Below, in pieces: positions 25,929-34,390 of a stretch of DNA of 64,000 nucleotides. How positions within the stretch are numbered: position 1 is the first letter of the stretch; the number at the start of each line of letters is the position of its first letter. A program made the translations under genes and the position numbers. This DNA comes from an uncultured Collinsella sp. Its GTDB lineage: Bacteria > Actinomycetota > Coriobacteriia > Coriobacteriales > Coriobacteriaceae. Where the stretch lies: positions 1-64,000 of the forward strand of contig UQIN01000001.1 of assembly GCA_900541035.1 (NCBI GenBank). Reading direction: 5' to 3'. The notes under the pieces are model-generated. The model was not told the origin of the DNA. It searched no databases and worked only from the letters and a program-made list of their open reading frames with translations.

Positions 25929-25971
25929 AAGGGGCGGAGATGCAATACATGTGCATGCATCTCCGCCCCTT
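25929..25971. terminator. Bidirectional rho-independent terminator
   Basis: A 16-base perfect stem (AAGGGGCGGAGATGCA and its complement) with an A-rich 5' flank and short T run 3'. It lies between convergent genes ending at 25884 (+) and 26017 (-), so it can stop transcription from both sides. Confidence 0.8.
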
Positions 25972-26016
25972 TCGCATCGAGCGATTATGTCGGCAACCCG
26001 TATCGCCGCGCCCGCA

Positions 26017-26652
26017 CTAGCCACGTTGCGGACCCGCGGCAGCCACGAGCGGCTCAAGCCCCAGCTCGCGCGCGTAGTATTCCTGCGTAAAGACCTCAAC
26101 CAGTTCAAACGTATCCGCAACATCGTCAAACGCAAAGTGCAGCACCGAGCAGTTGCCCGGCACGCGATCGCGCTCGTCGGCCGCAGCGCCCCTTGTGTGG
26201 TCCAAAAACTCCTTGATGGCCGATCCGTGGCTCACCGCAAGGACGCACTTGTGGTCCGGGCGTCGCATGAGCTCGGTCAGCGTCGCCACCATGCGCTCAC
26301 GCACCTGCATCTGACCCTCGCCGCCAAACTGGCGATAGAAATCGCACCACGGGCGCTCGGGCATCAACATCACGCGCTCGGCTTCAAAATCGCCAAAGAA
26401 CCACTCACGCAGGCCGTCTAGGCGCTCGTAGGCAAGGCCCGGCCACAGGTTGGCGATAGTCTGCTCGGTGCGATGCAGCGTCGAGGTGTAGGCGTGGTCG
26501 GGCTCAATGCCGCGCGCACGCAAAAACATGCCGGCGCGCGCCGCCTGGTCGCAACCCAGCTGCGTGAGCGGCGAGTCGCTCCAGCCCTGAATAATGCGCT
26601 TGAGGTTAAATATCGTCTGTCCATGACGAACCAGATACAGGTCTTTATTCAT
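26017..26652 (-). CDS. Histidine phosphatase superfamily protein (phosphoglycerate mutase-like)
   Basis: A 211-residue enzyme with the catalytic LVRHGQT at residue 7, an arginine in the YTSTLHRTEQT segment near residue 56, a Glu in the LREWFFG region and the second histidine in AVSHGSAIKEF near residue 145. This is a dPGM/CobC-type phosphomonoesterase layout acting through a phosphohistidine. Substrate unknown. It is the second of two tandem paralogues, 18 bases after the gene at 26671; they share the RHGQT, REW(H/F)FG and AVSHGSA motifs. Confidence 0.88.
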   Translation of the reverse strand: MNKDLYLVRHGQTIFNLKRIIQGWSDSPLTQLGCDQAARAGMFLRARGIEPDHAYTSTLHRTEQTIANLWPGLAYERLDGLREWFFGDFEAERVMLMPERPWCDFYRQFGGEGQMQVRERMVATLTELMRRPDHKCVLAVSHGSAIKEFLDHTRGAAADERDRVPGNCSVLHFAFDDVADTFELVEVFTQEYYARELGLEPLVAAAGPQRG

Positions 26653-26670
26653 AGGGGGTCCTTTCGTTCG

Positions 26671-27213
26671 TTACCAATCAAGGAGCGAAAACGCCCCGTC
26701 GCAATAGCCAAAATGAAGCACGGCCCCGTTGTCGGGTAGCTCTCCCCCGCCAGTCACATACTCAAGAAACTCCTGGCAGGCTGAGCCGTGGGAAACCGCC
26801 AGCACGCAGTCGTGCTGCGGCCTGGCCATGATGCGGGACAGCGCCGCGACCATACGTGTGCGAAGCTCACTTTCCGACTCGCCACCAAAGGCAACCGGAT
26901 AATCACCCCAGGGCTGCGGCGGCATATCGCGATTTGATGTGCCCTCCAGCGAGCCAAAATGCCACTCACGCAGGTCATCGACCAGCTCAATGGAACGGCC
27001 CTCGCCAACGATAAGCTCGGCCGTATGCCGCGCCCGGCCCAACGGCGAGGAATACACATGATCAAAGGCCACGCCACGCGCCGCAAACGCCGTACGCGCC
27101 GTCAGCGCCTGCTCGCGCCCGCGCGCCGTAAGCGGCGAATCGTGCCAGCCCTGCAAAATGCTCTGCACATTGAGCTCAGTCTGCCCATGCCGCACCAAAT
27201 ACAGATCTGCCAC
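26671..27213 (-). CDS. Histidine phosphatase superfamily protein, tandem paralogue
   Basis: A 180-residue relative of the neighbouring gene: LVRHGQTELNV at residue 5, YSSPLGRARHTAEL near residue 54, LREWHFGSLEG near residue 81 and LAVSHGSACQEFL near residue 140. It probably arose by local duplication. It starts with MADLYLVRHG and lies upstream of its partner in one transcript. Substrate unknown; the family includes phosphoglycerate mutases, alpha-ribazole phosphatases and broad phosphatases. Confidence 0.88.
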   Translation of the reverse strand: MADLYLVRHGQTELNVQSILQGWHDSPLTARGREQALTARTAFAARGVAFDHVYSSPLGRARHTAELIVGEGRSIELVDDLREWHFGSLEGTSNRDMPPQPWGDYPVAFGGESESELRTRMVAALSRIMARPQHDCVLAVSHGSACQEFLEYVTGGGELPDNGAVLHFGYCDGAFSLLDW

Positions 27214-27230
27214 ACACCCTCCCCTCGTAC

Positions 27231-27261
27231 CACTACAAAGGGGACAGGCACCTTTGTGGTG
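27231..27261. repeat. REP-like palindrome
   Basis: CACTACAAAGG pairs with CCTTTGTGGTG (one G-U) around a loop containing GGACAGGCA. The GGGGACAGGCACCTTTGT core is typical of REP palindromes associated with Y1-transposase (RAYT) proteins in many bacteria. It lies between two minus-strand genes and may also act as a terminator. Confidence 0.6.
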
Positions 27262-27295
27262 GTTTACCGTCTGATCACGCCGCGATGACGCTCAG

Positions 27296-27967
27296 CTACA
27301 CCAGCACGTCAGCGAGCGAACGCTTGGGTACGTGGTGCACCTGCGCCTCGTCGCGCCAATAATTGATGGAGCCGTCGGGGTTGGAATCGATCGCATCGAT
27401 CACCTGTGTCTCGGCCGGAACGCCAAACGCCATGATCAGCTTGAGCTCATACTTGTCGTTATCGAGCCCCATGGCATCGATCGCGTGGGGCGTAAAGGCC
27501 TTGAACATGCAGGCTGCCACCTCGGGCGTGGCGCTGCGGGCGGCGAACATCATCGTCTGCGCGGCAATGCCCGTGTCGACCTCGGTAATGGGAGCGGCAG
27601 GCTTGCCCGGAACGGCGCGCTCGGCCAGGATCGCGATGTAGCCGGTCGGGCGCTCGCCCTCGGCAGGACCCGGCCAATCCTTGAGCGCACCGGCCCATGC
27701 AAGCTCGTCAAATACAGGCGCGCAGTCCTCTGCACCGCTTACCACATGAAAACGCAGACGCTGAGCATTGGCGCCGCAGGGAGCCAGGTGCGCCAGTTCC
27801 GCCAGCTCGAGCAAAAACTCGCGCGGCACGCGCATAGACTCGTCAAAGCGACGGCACGTGCGGGCGCGGCGAACCAACGCATCAAACGCGTCCAAGCCGA
27901 GCTTTTCGCAACCCTGCTTTGCCATCGACTCAGCGCTTACCGGCGCCGCGGGAACTGTTTCGTTCAT
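27296..27967 (-). CDS. Nitroreductase-family flavoprotein
   Basis: A 223-residue FMN-dependent oxidoreductase. RRARTCRRFDES near residue 30 is the N-terminal FMN phosphate-binding segment, followed by LAPCGANAQRLRFHVV. The later GIAAQTMMFAA and a C-terminal Arg-bearing stretch complete the fold. Family members reduce nitro compounds, quinones or flavins with NAD(P)H; the natural substrate is not clear. I chose ATG 27967, with GGGGGT just upstream, over a TTG four codons earlier. It is a single gene ending near the REP palindrome at 27231. Confidence 0.85.
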   Translation of the reverse strand: MNETVPAAPVSAESMAKQGCEKLGLDAFDALVRRARTCRRFDESMRVPREFLLELAELAHLAPCGANAQRLRFHVVSGAEDCAPVFDELAWAGALKDWPGPAEGERPTGYIAILAERAVPGKPAAPITEVDTGIAAQTMMFAARSATPEVAACMFKAFTPHAIDAMGLDNDKYELKLIMAFGVPAETQVIDAIDSNPDGSINYWRDEAQVHHVPKRSLADVLV

Positions 27968-28232
27968 AGGGACCCCCAATTTCGGGCAATTGTTCTTAGG
28001 AGAATCTAACCTAAAACGTAGGCGATTACATATAGCAGCGTAATGTTCTACAATTGTTGATTAATCCTCACTGGAGCGGGAACAAAAGTAACAATTACGG
28101 GAATGTGGGGCGGCAATTCGTCCTTCCCGCCCCATGCATCGGCGCCCTTAGGCGATACTTGTTGCAGCACTTTTGGCGTACGCCGCACGGAGAGCAATGA
28201 ACGCGACGTGCACCGCACGGAAAGGAGACATT

Positions 28233-28835
28233 ATGGGCATCTTTAAGAACGATGACCAAAAATCGAGCCAGTTTGGATTTGACGAGAAAAGCATGGCGGG
28301 CAAAGCCGTCAAGGCCGTACGCTGGATCTACGCCATCACGGGCGTCTTAGCACTCATTGCTGGTATCGCGCTGCTTTTTGCACCCGCCAAGTCCCTCGTC
28401 TTTTTGACGACCGTCCTGGGTTTTTACTTTGTAATCACTGCTGCCATCAGACTGTTCACTGCCATTTTTGAGCCGCTGCTGCCCACCGGCTGGCGCGTGA
28501 CGAGCATCATCTCCAACCTACTCATTATCTTGGGCGGCGTCATAATCCTGCGCAACCAGGCCTTCTCGACCGCGACGCTCACCACGATGGTGGTTATCGT
28601 GGCCGGCTTTGGCTGGATTGTCGAAGGTGTCATGTCCATTCTGGAGTCCGAGCTTTCGTCCAACCGCGCCCTCGCCATCCTGAGCGGCGCACTTTCCATC
28701 ATCGCCGGCATGTTCGTGTTTATCTATCCGCTGTGGTCGGCCAAGATGCTCGTCATCTTTAGCGGCGCCGCGCTGCTGGTGTTTGGCGTAACGCTGATTG
28801 TTCGCGCTATTCAATTTGGCAAACTGGTGCGCTAG
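28233..28835 (+). CDS. HdeD-family (DUF308) membrane protein
   Basis: A 200-residue integral membrane protein. After a charged 30-residue N-terminus come about six hydrophobic helices (WIYAITGVLALIAGIALLF; SLVFLTTVLGFYFVITAAI; ISNLLIILGGVIIL; TLTTMVVIVAGFGWIVEGVM; ILSGALSIIAGMFVFIY; MLVIFSGAALLVFGVTLIV). These show the short tandem-repeat character of DUF308/HdeD proteins, linked to acid resistance in enterobacteria. Function here is not known. ATG 28233 has AAAGGAG six bases upstream. The stop codon TAG directly abuts the ATG of the next gene, so the two are translationally coupled. Confidence 0.8.
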   Translation: MGIFKNDDQKSSQFGFDEKSMAGKAVKAVRWIYAITGVLALIAGIALLFAPAKSLVFLTTVLGFYFVITAAIRLFTAIFEPLLPTGWRVTSIISNLLIILGGVIILRNQAFSTATLTTMVVIVAGFGWIVEGVMSILESELSSNRALAILSGALSIIAGMFVFIYPLWSAKMLVIFSGAALLVFGVTLIVRAIQFGKLVR

Positions 28836-29318
28836 ATGCCACGAACGCTCTTTATTGATGCAGACGCCTGCCCGGTCACGCGCGAGTCGATTGACTGCGC
28901 GCGGCGGGCGGGCGTCGCCGTTGTTATCGCCGGCAACAGCACGCAAAACCTGGAACGGCACATTCGCCGCGACGACCCGCGCGATGCCGAGCACGCGCGA
29001 CGCGGCTTTTGGGTCACGACGCTCGACGTGAGCGTGGGCGCCGACAGCGCCGACTTTGCCATTGTCGAACGCCTGCAGGCGGGCGACGTGGTCGTGACGC
29101 AGGACATTGGCTTGGCGAGCATGGTGCTCGGGCGCGATGCCGCCGCTATCGGTGTGCGCGGGCGCGTCTACGACAAAGCAACCATCGACATGCAGCTGTT
29201 TATTCGCCACGAGGAAAAGAAGGTGCGCCGCGCCGGCGGACGCACTCGCGGGCCGGCGGCATTTACCAGCGAAGACCGCGCCCGCTTTAAACGCAACCTC
29301 ACCGAGCTGCTGCGCTAA
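28836..29318 (+). CDS. YaiI/YqxD family protein (UPF0178, PIN-like)
   Basis: A 160-residue protein. FIDADACPVTRESI at residues 6-19 is the family signature and supplies acidic residues like those of PIN-domain nucleases. GDVVVTQDIGLASMVLGRDA (near residue 87) and RGRVYDKATID continue the motif set, and the Arg-rich FTSEDRARFKRNLTELL ends it. The family is widespread and uncharacterised; a nuclease-type fold is inferred. It starts immediately at the stop of the upstream membrane protein gene and ends two bases before a terminator. Confidence 0.9.
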   Translation: MPRTLFIDADACPVTRESIDCARRAGVAVVIAGNSTQNLERHIRRDDPRDAEHARRGFWVTTLDVSVGADSADFAIVERLQAGDVVVTQDIGLASMVLGRDAAAIGVRGRVYDKATIDMQLFIRHEEKKVRRAGGRTRGPAAFTSEDRARFKRNLTELLR

Positions 29319-29320
29319 CC

Positions 29321-29360
29321 AAGGTAGATTTTTGGGACATGTCCGGAAATCTACCTTTTT
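29321..29360 (+). terminator. Rho-independent terminator after the YaiI-family gene
   Basis: AAGGTAGATTT pairs with AAATCTACCTT and is followed by TTTTT. The loop contains GGGACATGTCC, itself palindromic. A related GGTAGAT...ATCTAC palindrome (29401-29451) lies just after the stop of the convergent gene, so each strand has its own hairpin. Confidence 0.8.
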
Positions 29361-29451
29361 GTTTTGGCGATTGACGCGCATCCAACGCCCAAGTCATGGC
29401 GGTAGATTTTACGGTATACCCCAGTTTTTACGGCCTATCCCAAACATCTAC

Positions 29452-30540
29452 TTAGAGGCCAAAGGCGGAAAGGATGAGACCCCAGCCCGCGCCGATGACG
29501 TACATCATAATCAGGAACACGGCATTTTCGCGGGCGCTGCGGTTGGTGCGGAACAGCACCAGATAACCCACGCCGGCGGAAATGAGCGTGCCGGCGAGCA
29601 TCGGGGCCAGCTGCAGCGCGCCTTCCAGGTACAGTTGCGTGATGACGACGCTGGCCGAGCAGTTGGGGATCAGGCCGACGAGTGCCGAGCCCAGGACCGC
29701 AAGCGTCTCGTTGCCGCGCAGGAACTGCTCGATTGCGGACTCGCCGAACGTCTCGAGCACGGCAACCAGAATCAGCGTCACCAGGAAAATGAATACCGAT
29801 ACCTGCACGGTGTGGGAGATGGTGCTGCGGATAATCGACAGGACAGGCGTCCCTTCGTGGGAATGGGAGTGACCGTGACCATCATGGTGTTCATATTCGC
29901 CCTCATGACCGTGATCGTGGCCATGTCCGTGTTCGTGCTCGTCCTCGTCTTCATCACAACCGCAATGGTCGCGCTCGCACAGCTCGTGGATGTGGTCGGC
30001 GCTCACGCCCGCCTCGGCCACCTCGTCGATGATGTCACCGCCAGTGTGGTCGTCGTGCGCGCAATTCACGTGGGCCGGGTTGGCCGCGGTTCCCAGCACG
30101 GTGCGGCGAATCGCCGCATGCGCGCGAGCGTTACGACGCAGGCCGCGAATGGCGGCGTCCACGATAAAGCCCGTGACCAGCGCGATCAGTGCCTTCGAAG
30201 CCAAAAGCATCGCCATGGTCTGCACGGGCACCTGTTCGGCGAGCAACAGCGGCAGCATCTCATCGGAGGTCGAAAGGAACACCGCCACCAACGTGCCCAA
30301 GGTCACGACACGACCGGCGTACAGCGTGGCCGCCATTGCCGAAAAGCCGCACTGCGGCACCATGCCCAGCAACGAGCCAACCACGGGGCCCGCAGCACCG
30401 GCGCGCTTGATGGCGCCGTTAACGCTGTCGCCCGCGACGTGCTCCAGGGTCTCGAGGGCCAAATATGTCACCAATAAGAACGGTACCAGCGAGAGCGTGT
30501 CCTTGCCGGCGTCGAGCAGAATATCAATCAGCAAATCCAT
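29452..30540 (-). CDS. Putative heavy-metal exporter (ArsP_2 / DUF2899-type permease) with His-rich loop
   Basis: A 362-residue membrane protein of two similar halves (VVGSLLGMVPQCGFSAMAA and LVGLIPNCSASVVITQL), each with several helices, as in the putative Mn/arsenic permease family. Between the halves, about residues 165-225, is a cytosolic or periplasmic loop extremely rich in His, Asp and Glu (ERDHCGCDEDEDEHEHGHG), clearly suited to metal binding. It probably exports or senses a divalent metal. The leader upstream carries repeated GTCCTAG motifs. The metal is not identifiable from sequence; Zn, Mn or Ni are plausible. Confidence 0.75.
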   Translation of the reverse strand: MDLLIDILLDAGKDTLSLVPFLLVTYLALETLEHVAGDSVNGAIKRAGAAGPVVGSLLGMVPQCGFSAMAATLYAGRVVTLGTLVAVFLSTSDEMLPLLLAEQVPVQTMAMLLASKALIALVTGFIVDAAIRGLRRNARAHAAIRRTVLGTAANPAHVNCAHDDHTGGDIIDEVAEAGVSADHIHELCERDHCGCDEDEDEHEHGHGHDHGHEGEYEHHDGHGHSHSHEGTPVLSIIRSTISHTVQVSVFIFLVTLILVAVLETFGESAIEQFLRGNETLAVLGSALVGLIPNCSASVVITQLYLEGALQLAPMLAGTLISAGVGYLVLFRTNRSARENAVFLIMMYVIGAGWGLILSAFGL

Positions 30541-30581
30541 GACGGATGGAACCTTTCGTGTCTTTCGGCAGCATTGTAAAA

Positions 30582-30618
30582 GTCCTAGCGGTCAACTAGG
30601 GTATTGTAGTTGTCCTAG
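30582..30618. promoter_or_regulatory. Repeated operator-like motifs upstream of the His-rich exporter
   Basis: GTCCTAG occurs at 30582-30588 and 30612-30618, exactly 30 bases (about three helical turns) apart. An inverted CAACTA-N8-TAGTTG (30593-30612) sits between. The spacing suggests cooperative binding of a metal-responsive repressor controlling the minus-strand exporter gene and possibly the + strand exonuclease gene. Confidence 0.45.
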
Positions 30619-30711
30619 GCGTGATGCCAATAGTTGCCCATGGTAAACTATCATCTCGCCATAACTCAATGCCACCGAGCCGCGCGACGCGGCCCGTCCA
30701 AGGAGCAGTCT

Positions 30712-31680
30712 ATGAACGTTTCGCAAGCACTCGAATACGAGCGCCAGCCGTTTATCCCCATGTTTATCTATGGCGATCACGGCGCCATGGAGTCCGAGCG
30801 CCAGAAAGGCGAAGAGGCCCTTAAGGTGCTCGAGACCGAGTACTTTACCGCCGAGGGCGACCCCGGCTTCGACTTTGCCACCGTGCGCGACCTGGCCGAC
30901 CGCAACCGCGACCTGTGCGACCAGATTGGCGAGGCACGCCTGCGCAACGTGACGCCCGCGACGCTTTCGCGCGGCCTGTCCGATGCCGACACCTGCGCCG
31001 CCATCGGCAAGATGCAAAAACGCACCGCCGCGTCCGTCATGCGCGAAATCCGCGGCGACCGCGACGCGCTCGGCGTGGCCTACGCCCGCAAGCCCATCCA
31101 GGGCACCGTGCTCGGTATCGACATCGAGACCACCGGCCGTGCACCCGAGCGCGGCTATATCATCAACGTGGGCTGGGAGATCATGGACCTCACGAGCGAC
31201 GCCGTCCCGCACGACGCCGAGGCACACTACTGCGGTCTGCCCGACATCTACCGCGGCGAGGATGTGCCGTTGTCGAATATCCACCACATCACCTGGGACG
31301 ACATCGACGGCAAAACGCCCTTCCGCGAGAACAAAGAGCTGCAAAAGCAGCTGCTCAAGCTTATGAAGAAGTACCCGTACATGGCGCACAACGCCGCCTT
31401 CGAGGACAGTTGGTTCAAGATCCACCTGGACGGTTACGCCGAGGCACGCCGCGCCGGCAAGATCATCGTCATCGACTCGCGCCAGATCTGCCGCAGCCTG
31501 GATGCCGACGTCCGCTCGCTCCCCCGCGAGTCCGCCCCCGCCGCGCTCGAGAACTGGGCGCGCCGCCGTGGCACCCTCGCCGTCGACGCCAACGAGCAGC
31601 ACCTAGGCCTCGACGACACCGACCTCATGCTCCGCACGGTGCAGGCCGAGTTCAACCTCAAGAACCTGTTTGCCAAGTAG
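30712..31680 (+). CDS. DnaQ-like 3'-5' exonuclease domain protein
   Basis: A 322-residue protein. Residues about 1-125 are a charged helical region of unknown role. From residue about 130 the DEDDh exonuclease fold is clear: LGIDIETTG (ExoI, D and E), YMAHNAAFED (ExoII) and EQHLGLDDTDLM (ExoIII, catalytic His and Asp). It should remove nucleotides from the 3' ends of DNA or RNA using two metal ions. No polymerase domain is present, so it may act in repair or as a stand-alone proofreading-type nuclease. ATG 30712 follows AAGGAG. A strong hairpin lies 35 bases after its stop. Confidence 0.85.
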   Translation: MNVSQALEYERQPFIPMFIYGDHGAMESERQKGEEALKVLETEYFTAEGDPGFDFATVRDLADRNRDLCDQIGEARLRNVTPATLSRGLSDADTCAAIGKMQKRTAASVMREIRGDRDALGVAYARKPIQGTVLGIDIETTGRAPERGYIINVGWEIMDLTSDAVPHDAEAHYCGLPDIYRGEDVPLSNIHHITWDDIDGKTPFRENKELQKQLLKLMKKYPYMAHNAAFEDSWFKIHLDGYAEARRAGKIIVIDSRQICRSLDADVRSLPRESAPAALENWARRRGTLAVDANEQHLGLDDTDLMLRTVQAEFNLKNLFAK

Positions 31681-31714
31681 AAACGCCTGCGACAAACCCC
31701 GGCGTAGATCACAA

Positions 31715-31750
31715 GCGGCCTCGCAGCGGAAAACCCCGCAGCGAGGCCGC
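31715..31750 (+). terminator. Terminator-like hairpin after the exonuclease gene
   Basis: GCGGCCTCGC and GCGAGGCCGC pair perfectly around a 16-base loop that can itself fold (GCGG/CCGC). No T run follows. Confidence 0.6.
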
Positions 31751-32031
31751 CCTACGTTCCACAGATAGATCTGCCATCACAAATTCTGAACCCTCATTTT
31801 GAACGATTTCGACCAATTCCCGACACGCAATTCGTTGTTGGATGGTGATGCATCGATATCAAATGTGCAGCAATTGAGTATTTATATGCTATAGCTAAGC
31901 TGCGAAAACTTTTATTTAGGGCATACCAACTCATAATTGCGTCAAGCTTTTGGACAGCATTTGGTTAGACCTCTAAAACGGCTTTTCCACTCAGCACCGT
32001 CAACACGGCATTAGCTGACACGATATATATC
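31751..32031. other. AT-rich leader of the second nuclease-like gene
   Basis: About 280 bases, lower in GC than the surroundings. It should contain the promoter for the gene at 32032, but no ribosome site is obvious before that ATG and no clear operator was found. Confidence 0.3.
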
Positions 32032-33222
32032 ATGAGTATCGTATTGTCACATACCACTGCAAAAGCGGTCTACCAGGCCGCGCATTCGGTGTCTGCGAAA
32101 GGCATCGAGTCCTGTAGTCCTGCCGCGATTTACGGATCATGTCCCACCGGAACGCTCCTTAACGCAGCCGCAGAATGGCTCACCAAACATGATGTTTCCC
32201 TCGACGCAAATGATTCCCTCGAGGTGATGGTGTTTGATCGCAGGAATGCGCGCTATGCAATGAACTGTCAATGCCACGTTTCTTCAAAACGATTCTCGAG
32301 CTCACGCTTTGTAGAGCTTAAAGATGGCATCTTCGTTGTTGGCGTTGAGCTTTGTGCACTTCAGGCCGCCACCTATCTTTCTTTTCGCGAACTAGTGGAG
32401 TACTACTTTGAACTGTGCGGCGCTTATTCCCTTGGAACCGACTCTTCCACCTCCTATACCGAGCGTTTCACGCTCACCTCGACCGAGAGGTTAAAGCAGT
32501 TCTTTAATTCCATTACCAGATGCGACGGTCTGGCCCTTGCCCGAAAGGCGATCCAATGTGTGCGCGACGGATGCCGGTCTCCCATGGAAACGGCATTTGT
32601 CATGATGCTAACGCTGCCCAAAAGCGAAGGAGGGCTTGGTATTAAGGGAATTGAGACCGATTACGAGGTGCAGGTCACCACTGCCGCAAAGAATCTCACG
32701 AGACGCAAAAAATTCTTTATGGATGCGTATCTAAAGAAATCTCGCACAGACATTGAATACAACGGTTTTTATCATGACGCGGAAGAAGACCGCGCCATCG
32801 ATGAGGAGCGCAAGAATGCACTTGCGTCCATGGGGTACGGAATCATCACCGTCAGCCGTTATTCCTTTATGCATGCCAGCTCTTTTGTTAGGGTCATGGA
32901 AGCAATCCAGCGGAAAGAGGGCGTACGCCCCTCGCGTCTGCCAAAAGACTTTCAAATCATGCAAGAGGACCTGAGACAGTTTGTGCTCAGAAGGTTTATA
33001 GAAGAGAAAAAGCGAATTCAGAAGCAGCTTCGCCAGGATTCCGAAGAGCGTCAACGAATCGACCTTGAAAAAGCAACGCTCGAAGGCATCACGCTGGATG
33101 ACCCGACAATTAATGAAGTTCCGGCAATCGATGACATGCAGACTGTCGAATCCGACAGCCCATCATTTGCCCAAACAAGCAGCCTCGCGCCCGAGGGCAG
33201 GATCTTCGGGGCCGGAAGCTAG
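32032..33222 (+). CDS. AbiEi/DUF559-like protein, paralogue of the gene at 22731
   Basis: A 396-residue protein of lower GC than its neighbours. Motif order parallels the gene at 22731: VGVELCALQAATYLSFRELVEYYFELCGAYSL, a central SPMETAFVMMLTLPKSEGGLGI, then RTDIEYNGFYHDAEEDRAIDEERKNALASMGYGIITVSRYSF. The acidic residues there, with a later Lys-rich stretch, resemble a PD-(D/E)xK or Vsr-like nuclease core. Residues about 315-360 are a charged coiled coil. There is no strong ribosome site, so the start is uncertain. No toxin partner is adjacent. Probably a horizontally acquired protein of unknown role, possibly defence. Confidence 0.6.
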   Translation: MSIVLSHTTAKAVYQAAHSVSAKGIESCSPAAIYGSCPTGTLLNAAAEWLTKHDVSLDANDSLEVMVFDRRNARYAMNCQCHVSSKRFSSSRFVELKDGIFVVGVELCALQAATYLSFRELVEYYFELCGAYSLGTDSSTSYTERFTLTSTERLKQFFNSITRCDGLALARKAIQCVRDGCRSPMETAFVMMLTLPKSEGGLGIKGIETDYEVQVTTAAKNLTRRKKFFMDAYLKKSRTDIEYNGFYHDAEEDRAIDEERKNALASMGYGIITVSRYSFMHASSFVRVMEAIQRKEGVRPSRLPKDFQIMQEDLRQFVLRRFIEEKKRIQKQLRQDSEERQRIDLEKATLEGITLDDPTINEVPAIDDMQTVESDSPSFAQTSSLAPEGRIFGAGS

Positions 33223-33572
33223 ACCGGCTAACAAGGTGGGCACCTTAGCGACGTGCAAAATTGCGAGTATTCAGCAGAGCCGGGTGTCTATCACCCTCGA
33301 GTGGATCCAAATGTGAAGCGAAATCACTCTTGCGTTAGAGCGTTAGGCAACATTTGAGGAAGAACTCATCGGATTAACACCCTAAGATAACTCTTGAACT
33401 GCATTATATGGCCTGCAATAAATTAACGGACCCCCTATCGTTGCAGAATACTCCAATTTTTGCACGGCTCAGGGGCACCCACCCCGGCATCGGCTATCAA
33501 AACCGCTCAGTCCGGGATCTCGTCCACTATTCCCCATCATTTTGTGCAACGAATTACCTGAACGTCATTGAC
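33223..33572. other. Intergenic region without recognised features
   Basis: About 350 AT-rich bases between the nuclease-like gene and the first metal operator. No gene, strong hairpin or repeat was recognised. It may include the 3' boundary of the acquired segment. Confidence 0.3.
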
Positions 33573-33627
33573 ATATGAACATATACTCATATAATCGGAA
33601 GCAAGTTATATGAGCGCATGTTCATAT
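33573..33627. promoter_or_regulatory. Two ArsR/SmtB-type operators upstream of the sensor gene
   Basis: ATATGA-N8-TCATAT occurs at 33573-33592 and again at 33608-33627, 35 bases apart and immediately before the AAAGGA ribosome site of the ArsR gene. This matches the imperfect 12-2-12 palindromes bound by SmtB/CzrA/CmtR repressors. A third copy precedes the P1B ATPase gene. Confidence 0.8.
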
Positions 33628-33641
33628 GAAAGGATATTGCA

Positions 33642-34007
33642 ATGAGCATCCGCGTTGATGAAACGAAACCCGACATCGAGGCCACCGAACCCGCGATCCC
33701 CACCACCTGCTCGCCCGAGGACCTTCCCGACGAGGAGCTTCTCTACGACCTCGCCGACCTGTTCAAGGTCTTCAGCGACACCACGCGCATCAAGATCCTC
33801 TATGCCCTCATGGGCCGCGAGCTCTGCGTGGCGGACATCGCCGAAGCGACCGAAACCTCGCAGTCCGCGGTGTCGCACCAGCTGCGCACACTCAAGCAGT
33901 CGCACCTGGTTAAATTCCGGCGCGACGGGCGCAATATCCTATACTCGCTCGCCGACGACCACGTCTACACCATGCTCAACCAGGGCATGAGCCACATCTG
34001 CGAATAG
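33642..34007 (+). CDS. ArsR/SmtB-family metal-sensing repressor
   Basis: A 121-residue winged-helix repressor. The recognition helix lies in TSQSAVSHQLRTLKQSHLV. Two potential metal sites are visible: ELCVAD near residue 63 (a Cys position used by CadC/CmtR-type sensors) and the C-terminal DDHVYTMLNQGMSHICE, whose D-x-H...H-x-x-E pattern is the alpha5 zinc site of SmtB/CzrA. It should dissociate from its operators when Zn or Cd binds. The two operators in its own leader and the one before the ATPase gene indicate autoregulation and control of the efflux pump. Confidence 0.88.
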   Translation: MSIRVDETKPDIEATEPAIPTTCSPEDLPDEELLYDLADLFKVFSDTTRIKILYALMGRELCVADIAEATETSQSAVSHQLRTLKQSHLVKFRRDGRNILYSLADDHVYTMLNQGMSHICE

Positions 34008-34070
34008 CGACCAACCACGGTACCAGCGCGGCCTGCACCCAAGCCGCAAATACGGGGAAAGGAATCCACC

Positions 34071-34289
34071 ATGAAAAAGCAGTTTAAACTCGACGAGATC
34101 GACTGCGCCAACTGCGCGCGTGAGCTTCAGGACGAGCTGGCCAAGCTCGAGGGCGTCAAATCCGTGTCCGTCAACTTTATGACCCAGAAGCTGACGCTCG
34201 AGGCCGATGACACCGAGTTCGACGAGGTCCTCGACCGTGTCGTGGAGTTCACCGCCGACGCCGAGCCGGACTGCGAGATCATTCTCTAG
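34071..34289 (+). CDS. HMA-domain metallochaperone
   Basis: A 72-residue ferredoxin-like HMA domain with metal ligands in IDCANCARELQDEL (C-x-x-C at residues 12-15). In many Zn/Cd ATPases this domain is fused to the N-terminus; here it is a free protein encoded just upstream of the pump, which lacks its own HMA domain. It probably delivers metal to the ATPase or buffers it. The C-terminal CEIIL adds one more cysteine. It lies 63 bases after the ArsR gene and before a strong hairpin. Confidence 0.88.
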   Translation: MKKQFKLDEIDCANCARELQDELAKLEGVKSVSVNFMTQKLTLEADDTEFDEVLDRVVEFTADAEPDCEIIL

Positions 34290-34307
34290 CCCAGGTTTAC
34301 GCCAACC

Positions 34308-34338
34308 TGCAAAGGCCGCGCTTGCCGCGGCCTTTGCA
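34308..34338 (+). terminator. Hairpin between the chaperone and ATPase genes
   Basis: A perfect 13-base stem (TGCAAAGGCCGCG and complement) with loop CTTGC. No T run follows, so it may be a partial terminator or an mRNA-stabilising stem. The ATPase gene has its own operator just after it. Confidence 0.6.
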
Positions 34339-34347
34339 CGCGAAATT

Positions 34348-34367
34348 ATATGAGTGAGTGTTCATAC
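34348..34367. promoter_or_regulatory. Third ArsR/SmtB-type operator, before the P1B ATPase gene
   Basis: ATATGA-N8-TCATAC matches the two operators upstream of the ArsR gene with one changed base. It implies a separate regulated promoter for the pump. Confidence 0.75.
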
Positions 34368-34390
34368 ATTCAAATGGGAGGATACGAGTC

